64,000 bases of DNA. Origin: Hyphomicrobiales bacterium (GTDB lineage: Bacteria; Pseudomonadota; Alphaproteobacteria; Rhizobiales; Rhizobiaceae). Within the stretch, counting starts at the first letter, position 1, and each line of letters starts with the position of its first letter. The translations under genes and the position numbers were made by a program. Below, piece by piece: positions 59,632 through 64,000 of this stretch. The notes under the pieces are model-generated. The model was given only the letters and a program-made list of their open reading frames with translations, was not told the origin of the DNA and made no database searches. The stretch lies in contig UCHD01000009.1 in the NCBI GenBank assembly GCA_900472175.1, forward strand, positions 62,001-126,000, read 5' to 3'.

Positions 59632-62511
59632 CTACTCCGCGGCCTCCAGCTTGCCGGCGATGCGGCGGGACTGGCGGGCTTGTTCGTCGTAATCCACCTG
59701 CCATTGCGACGGGCCGTTCGATGGCGAGATCTGGACCGCCGTCACCTTATACTCCGGACAGTTGGTTGCCCAGTCGGAGAAGTCGGTTGTGATGACGTTG
59801 GCCTGCGTCGTCGGGTGGTGGAAGGTGGTGTAGACGACACCGGGAGCGACGCGATCGGTGATCAGCGCCCTCAGCGTCGTATCGCCTGCGCGGCTTTGCA
59901 GCTTCACCCAATCGCCATCGCGCACGCCGCGCAGTTCGGCGTCATGCGGGTGGATTTCCAGCCGGTCTTCCTCGTGCCAGACGACGTTGTCGGTACGCCG
60001 GGTCTGGGCGCCGACATTGTACTGGCTGAGAATGCGGCCGGTGGTGAGCAGCAACGGGAAGCGCGGACCGGTCTTTTCGTCGGTGGCCACATATTCGGTG
60101 CGGATGAACTTGCCCTTGCCGCGCACGAAGCCGTTGACATGCATGATCGGCGAACCGAGCGGGGCCTTTTCGTTGCAGGGCCACTGAACGGAGCCCATCT
60201 TTTCCAGATACTCGTAGGAGACCATGGCGAAGCTCGGTGTCGTCGCGGCGATCTCGTCCATGATCTCGGATGGGTGCGTATACGTCCAGTTCAGCCCCAT
60301 GGCGTTCGCCAAATTCTGGGTGACTTCCCAATCGGCAAAGCCGTTGCGCGGGGTCATCACCTTGCGGACACGGTTGATACGGCGTTCGGCGTTGGTGAAG
60401 GTGCCATCCTTCTCGAGGAAGGTCGAGCCCGGCAGGAAGACATGGGCGTAGTTGGCGGTTTCGTTGAGGAACAGATCCTGCACCACGACGCATTCCATCG
60501 CGGCGAGGCCGGCCGAAACGTGCTTGGTGTCGGGGTCGGACTGCAGAATGTCTTCGCCCTGGATATAGATGCCCTTGAACGAACCATCGACGGCGGCGTC
60601 CAGCATGTTGGGAATGCGCAGGCCCGGCTCGTTGGAGATCTTTACACCCCAGAGCTTTTCGAAGATGTCGCGGGTCGCATCGTCTGAAACGTGCCGGTAG
60701 CCGGGCAGTTCGTGCGGGAAAGACCCCATGTCGCAGGACCCCTGGACATTGTTCTGGCCGCGCAACGGGTTCACGCCGACGCCGGGGCGGCCGATATTGC
60801 CCGTGGCCATCGCAAGATTGGCGATGCCGATGACGGTCGTTGAGCCCTGGCTGTGTTCGGTGACGCCGAGGCCGTAATAGATCGCGCCATTGCCGCCGGT
60901 GGCAAACAGGCGGGCGGCGCCACGAACTTCTTCGGCCGGAACGCCGGTGAGCGTTTCGATGGCTTCCGGGCTGTGGCGTTCTTCGGCGACGAAGCCGGCC
61001 CAATCCTCGAATTCCGACCAGTCGCAGCGTTCACGGATGAATTTTTCGTCGAACAGGCCTTCGGTGACGATGACATGGGCGAGCGCCGTGACGATGGCGA
61101 CATTGGTACCGGGACGCAGCGGCAGATGGTGCGACGCCTTGATATGCGGCGAGGAGACCATGTCGGTACGGCGCGGATCGATGACGATCAGTTTCGCTCC
61201 CTGGCGCAGACGCTTCTTCAGGCGCGAGGCAAAGACCGGGTGGCCATCGGTCGGATTGGCGCCGATGATGATGACGACATCGGTATGCTCGACCGAATCG
61301 AAATTCTGCGTGCCGGCCGACGTGCCGAAGGTGGCGCCGAGACCGTAGCCGGTCGGCGAATGGCAGACGCGGGCGCAGGTATCGACATTGTTGTTGCCGA
61401 AGCCGGAGCGGATCAGCTTCTGGACGAGATAGGTTTCCTCGTTGGTGCAGCGCGAGGAGGTAATGCCGCCGATCGATTCGCGGCCATATTGATACTGGAT
61501 GCGGCGGAATTCCGATGCCGTATGGGCAAGGGCTTCCTCCCAGCTGACTTCGCGCCAGGGGTCGCTGACCTTTTCGCGGATCATCGGGTTGAGGATGCGT
61601 TCCTTGTGAGTCGAATAGCCATAAGCGAAGCGCCCCTTGACGCAGGAATGGCCGCGATTGGCCTGGCCGTCCTTCCACGGCAACATGCGCACCAGCTCTT
61701 CGCCGCGCATTTCCGCCTTGAACGAACAGCCGACACCGCAATAGGCGCAGGTGGTGACGACGGAATGTTCCGGCTGGCCTATGGCGATGACGGATTTTTC
61801 GGTGAGCGTCGCCGTCGGGCAGGCCTGGACGCAGGCGCCGCAGGAGACGCATTCGGAGGAGAGGAAATCCTCATGCATGCCGGGCGAGACACGGCTGTCG
61901 AAGCCGCGGCATTCGATGGTCAGCGCGAACGTGCCCTGAACCTCTTCGCAGGCGCGCACGCAGCGCGAACAGACGATGCATTTTGCTGGGTCATAGGTGA
62001 AATAGGGGTTGGACTCGTCCTTCGGCATCCACTTGGCGTTGATATCGCCATTGTTGCGCGCCTTGACGTGATTATCGCCCTCATAGCCATAACGCACATC
62101 GCGCAGGCCGACCGCGCCTGCCATGTCCTGCAGTTCGCAGTCGCCATTGGCGGCACAGGTCAGACAGTCGAGCGGGTGATCGGAAATGTAGAGCTCCATC
62201 ACGCCCTTGCGGATATCCTTCAGGCGGCTCGTCTGGGTATGGACGGTGATGCCGGGCGCGACCGGTGTCGTGCAGGAGGCCGGCGTGCCGTTGCGCCCTT
62301 CGATTTCCACGAGACAGAGGCGGCAGGAGCCGAAGGCGTCAACCATATCGGTGGCGCAGAGCTTCGGCACCTGGATGCCGGCCTCCATCGAAGCGCGCAT
62401 GATTGAGGTACCTTCCGGCACGGTGATCTCGTTGCCGTCGATGGTGAGTGTCACCATCTTTTCCGAGCGGGAAGCGGGGGTACCGAAGTCGATTTCAGGA
62501 ACGAGGGGCAT
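59632..62511 (-). CDS. fdsA: NAD-dependent formate dehydrogenase alpha (catalytic) subunit
   Basis: The molybdenum-containing subunit that oxidises formate to carbon dioxide. The 959-residue protein carries an N-terminal [2Fe-2S] ferredoxin-like domain (about 18-95, CRLCLVEIEG), a NuoG-like cluster region (CLTCAANGDCELQ) and two [4Fe-4S] motifs (CIVCSRCVRACEE, CVSCGACVQACP). The molybdopterin oxidoreductase [4Fe-4S] ligands are in CAYCGVGCSF, and active-site Cys383-His384 in RVCHSPTGYG, so this is the cysteine rather than selenocysteine form. ATG 62511 gives MPLVPEIDFG. Confidence 0.97.
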   Translation of the reverse strand: MPLVPEIDFGTPASRSEKMVTLTIDGNEITVPEGTSIMRASMEAGIQVPKLCATDMVDAFGSCRLCLVEIEGRNGTPASCTTPVAPGITVHTQTSRLKDIRKGVMELYISDHPLDCLTCAANGDCELQDMAGAVGLRDVRYGYEGDNHVKARNNGDINAKWMPKDESNPYFTYDPAKCIVCSRCVRACEEVQGTFALTIECRGFDSRVSPGMHEDFLSSECVSCGACVQACPTATLTEKSVIAIGQPEHSVVTTCAYCGVGCSFKAEMRGEELVRMLPWKDGQANRGHSCVKGRFAYGYSTHKERILNPMIREKVSDPWREVSWEEALAHTASEFRRIQYQYGRESIGGITSSRCTNEETYLVQKLIRSGFGNNNVDTCARVCHSPTGYGLGATFGTSAGTQNFDSVEHTDVVIIIGANPTDGHPVFASRLKKRLRQGAKLIVIDPRRTDMVSSPHIKASHHLPLRPGTNVAIVTALAHVIVTEGLFDEKFIRERCDWSEFEDWAGFVAEERHSPEAIETLTGVPAEEVRGAARLFATGGNGAIYYGLGVTEHSQGSTTVIGIANLAMATGNIGRPGVGVNPLRGQNNVQGSCDMGSFPHELPGYRHVSDDATRDIFEKLWGVKISNEPGLRIPNMLDAAVDGSFKGIYIQGEDILQSDPDTKHVSAGLAAMECVVVQDLFLNETANYAHVFLPGSTFLEKDGTFTNAERRINRVRKVMTPRNGFADWEVTQNLANAMGLNWTYTHPSEIMDEIAATTPSFAMVSYEYLEKMGSVQWPCNEKAPLGSPIMHVNGFVRGKGKFIRTEYVATDEKTGPRFPLLLTTGRILSQYNVGAQTRRTDNVVWHEEDRLEIHPHDAELRGVRDGDWVKLQSRAGDTTLRALITDRVAPGVVYTTFHHPTTQANVITTDFSDWATNCPEYKVTAVQISPSNGPSQWQVDYDEQARQSRRIAGKLEAAE

Positions 62512-62561
62512 GGAGGGCCTCCTGTGTGGATGTCGCCATATATGATTTTGCGGAGGCTTTA

Positions 62562-62682
62562 CCCCCCTCTGTCACTGCGTGACATCTCCCCCACAAGGGG
62601 GGAGATCGATCTTTTCCCTCGTAAGCCCGCTGCTTGCGATCTCCCCCCTTGTGGGGGAGATGCCCGACAGGGCAGAGAGGGG
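62562..62682. repeat. Dispersed intergenic palindromic repeats, copy 6 (inverted pair)
   Basis: Two units, CATCTCCCCCACAAGGGGGGAGAT and GATCTCCCCCCTTGTGGGGGAGAT, are bounded by CCCCCCTCTG and CAGAGAGGGG. This is a variant in which the outer ends are complementary. It occupies the gap between fdsB and fdsA. Confidence 0.78.
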
Positions 62683-62697
62683 TAGAACCACGAACTC

Positions 62698-64000
62698 TCA
62701 TTCCGCGGCCTCCACCAATGGCACTGGGCGGAAATCGTCCGGAAAATGGTTCATCGCGCTGGTGACCGGATAGGGCGTGAAGCCGCCGAGTGCGCAGAGC
62801 GAACCGAATTTCATCGTGTTACAGAGGTCAGCGAGCAAAGCGAGGTTCTTCTCGGGTTCGATGCCCTGCGCGATCTTGTCCGCCGTTTCGACGCCGCGGG
62901 TCGAGCCGATCCGGCAAGGAGTGCATTTGCCGCAGGATTCGATGGCGCAGAATTCCATCGCAAAGCGGGCCTGTTTCAACATGTCGGCGGTATCATCGAA
63001 GACGGTGATGCCGGCATGGCCGATCAGGCCGTCCTTGGCGGCAAAGGCTTCATAGTCGAACGGCGTATCGAACAGGGCACGCGGGAAATAGGCGCCGAGC
63101 GGGCCGCCGACCTGAACCGCCTTGACCGGGCGTCCTGATGCCGTGCCGCCGCCGATCTCGTCGACGATCTGGCCAAGCGTCAGGCCGAAGGCTGCCTCGT
63201 ACAGTCCGCCATGCTTGACGTTTCCGGCGATCTGGATCGGGATCGTGCCGCGCGAGCGGCCCATGCCGAAGTCTTTATAAAAGACTGCGCCCTTGTCCAT
63301 GATGATCGGCACGGACGCGAGCGAGATGACGTTGTTGATCACGGTCGGACAGTTGAACAGCCCCTTGTGGGCAGGCAGCGGTGGCTTGGCGCGAACGATA
63401 CCACGCTTGCCTTCCAGCGAATTCAGAAGCGCCGTTTCCTCGCCGCAGACATAGGCACCCGCACCGCTGCGGATTTCGATATCGAAGGCCCGACCGGAGC
63501 CCATCACCGAAGCACCGAGAATACCGGCGCGCCGGGCGGTTTCGACAGCTTCCGTCATCGTGGCGATGGCGTGTGGATATTCCGAGCGGATATAGACGAA
63601 GCCCTTGGTAGCAAGAGTCGCGAGACCGGCGATCGCCATGCCTTCGATCAGCACGAAGGGATCGCCCTCCATGATCATCCGGTCGGCAAAGGTACCACTG
63701 TCGCCCTCGTCGGCGTTGCAGACGATGTATTTGCGGTCGCCGGCGGTATCGAGCACGGTCTTCCACTTGATGCCCGTCGGGAAACCGGCGCCGCCACGGC
63801 CGCGAAGACCGGACTCGGTGACCTGCGCCACCACATCGGCGGGCGCCATCGCCACGGCCTTGGCAAGGCCTTTCAGGCCGTCATGGGCCTTGTAGTCTTC
63901 CAGCGACAGCGGATCGACGATGCCGCAACGGGCAAAGGTCAGCCGTGTCTGATTTTTCAGGAAGGGAATGTCCTCGGTTTTCCCGAGACAGAGCGGATGA
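62698..64000 (-). CDS. fdsB: NAD-dependent formate dehydrogenase beta subunit (partial)
   Basis: The FMN/NAD-binding subunit, homologous to NuoF. The N-terminus lies beyond the right edge; 433 codons plus the stop are visible. The first residues seen read HPLCLGKTEDIPFL. Then come GLRGRGGAGFPTGIKW (NAD/FMN site), the GAYVCGEETALLNSLEGKRG loop and the [4Fe-4S] motif ESCGKCTPCRIGS. It is followed by fdsA in the same direction. The fdsG gene is expected upstream, outside the window. Confidence 0.96.
   Translation of the reverse strand, partial: HPLCLGKTEDIPFLKNQTRLTFARCGIVDPLSLEDYKAHDGLKGLAKAVAMAPADVVAQVTESGLRGRGGAGFPTGIKWKTVLDTAGDRKYIVCNADEGDSGTFADRMIMEGDPFVLIEGMAIAGLATLATKGFVYIRSEYPHAIATMTEAVETARRAGILGASVMGSGRAFDIEIRSGAGAYVCGEETALLNSLEGKRGIVRAKPPLPAHKGLFNCPTVINNVISLASVPIIMDKGAVFYKDFGMGRSRGTIPIQIAGNVKHGGLYEAAFGLTLGQIVDEIGGGTASGRPVKAVQVGGPLGAYFPRALFDTPFDYEAFAAKDGLIGHAGITVFDDTADMLKQARFAMEFCAIESCGKCTPCRIGSTRGVETADKIAQGIEPEKNLALLADLCNTMKFGSLCALGGFTPYPVTSAMNHFPDDFRPVPLVEAAE

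Overview
The window reads as a stretch of the main chromosome of an alphaproteobacterium of the Rhizobiaceae (Rhizobium, Agrobacterium or a close relative). The evidence is high GC, a complete set of core genes, the mdh-sucCDAB-lpd and sdhCDAB order typical of rhizobia, a second short FtsZ, an Omp19-type lipoprotein, a Mic60-like protein in a hem operon, an atpHAGDC operon without the F0 genes, and dispersed rhizobial-type palindromic repeats in the gaps between genes. I see no rRNA, tRNA, CRISPR array, insertion sequence or prophage. Genus cannot be fixed from this alone. Layout: 1-3.1 kb holds the 5' part of a secreted protein, ppa, a YggT-like membrane protein and an MFS exporter. 3.1-9.1 kb is a minus-strand block with a glutamine amidotransferase, a TerB-like protein, and hemC-hemD-mic60-hemY. 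9.2-13.8 kb runs divergently with tsaD-gpsA-YciI-EVE, a methyltransferase resembling ETF-beta lysine methyltransferases, a DUF1801 protein and an Arg/Tyr-rich secreted protein. 14.1-32.4 kb is the energy core: sdhCDAB, an orphan 308-residue protein, an Omp19-like lipoprotein, zapE, then mdh-sucC-sucD-sucA-sucB, four accessory genes and lpdA, so most of the second half of the TCA cycle is encoded together. 32.5-42.3 kb is mixed housekeeping: DUF2867, ftsZ2, a TraB/GumN protein, xerC, an unusual acyltransferase, an AAA ATPase, a TalC/Fsa-type transaldolase and priA. 42.5-47.7 kb is atpHAGDC. 47.9-51.1 kb has a GDP-mannose synthesis enzyme and a saccharopine-dehydrogenase-like gene divergent from its probable Lrp-type regulator. 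The last 13 kb (51.2-64.0 kb) is the most distinctive part. It has an oxalate/formate-antiporter-family transporter, a dCache histidine kinase with an NtrC-class regulator carrying GAFTGA, a nucleotidyltransferase, a pentapeptide-repeat protein, and the NAD-dependent molybdenum formate dehydrogenase genes fdsD, fdhD, fdsA and fdsB, the last cut by the window edge. In the gap between kinase and transporter there is a textbook sigma-54 promoter facing the transporter, preceded by two identical 13-bp palindromes. I infer that the kinase/regulator pair senses a small carboxylate and switches on the transporter through these sites. Hairpins in the gaps of the suc and atp operons suggest tuning of the expression of individual subunits.
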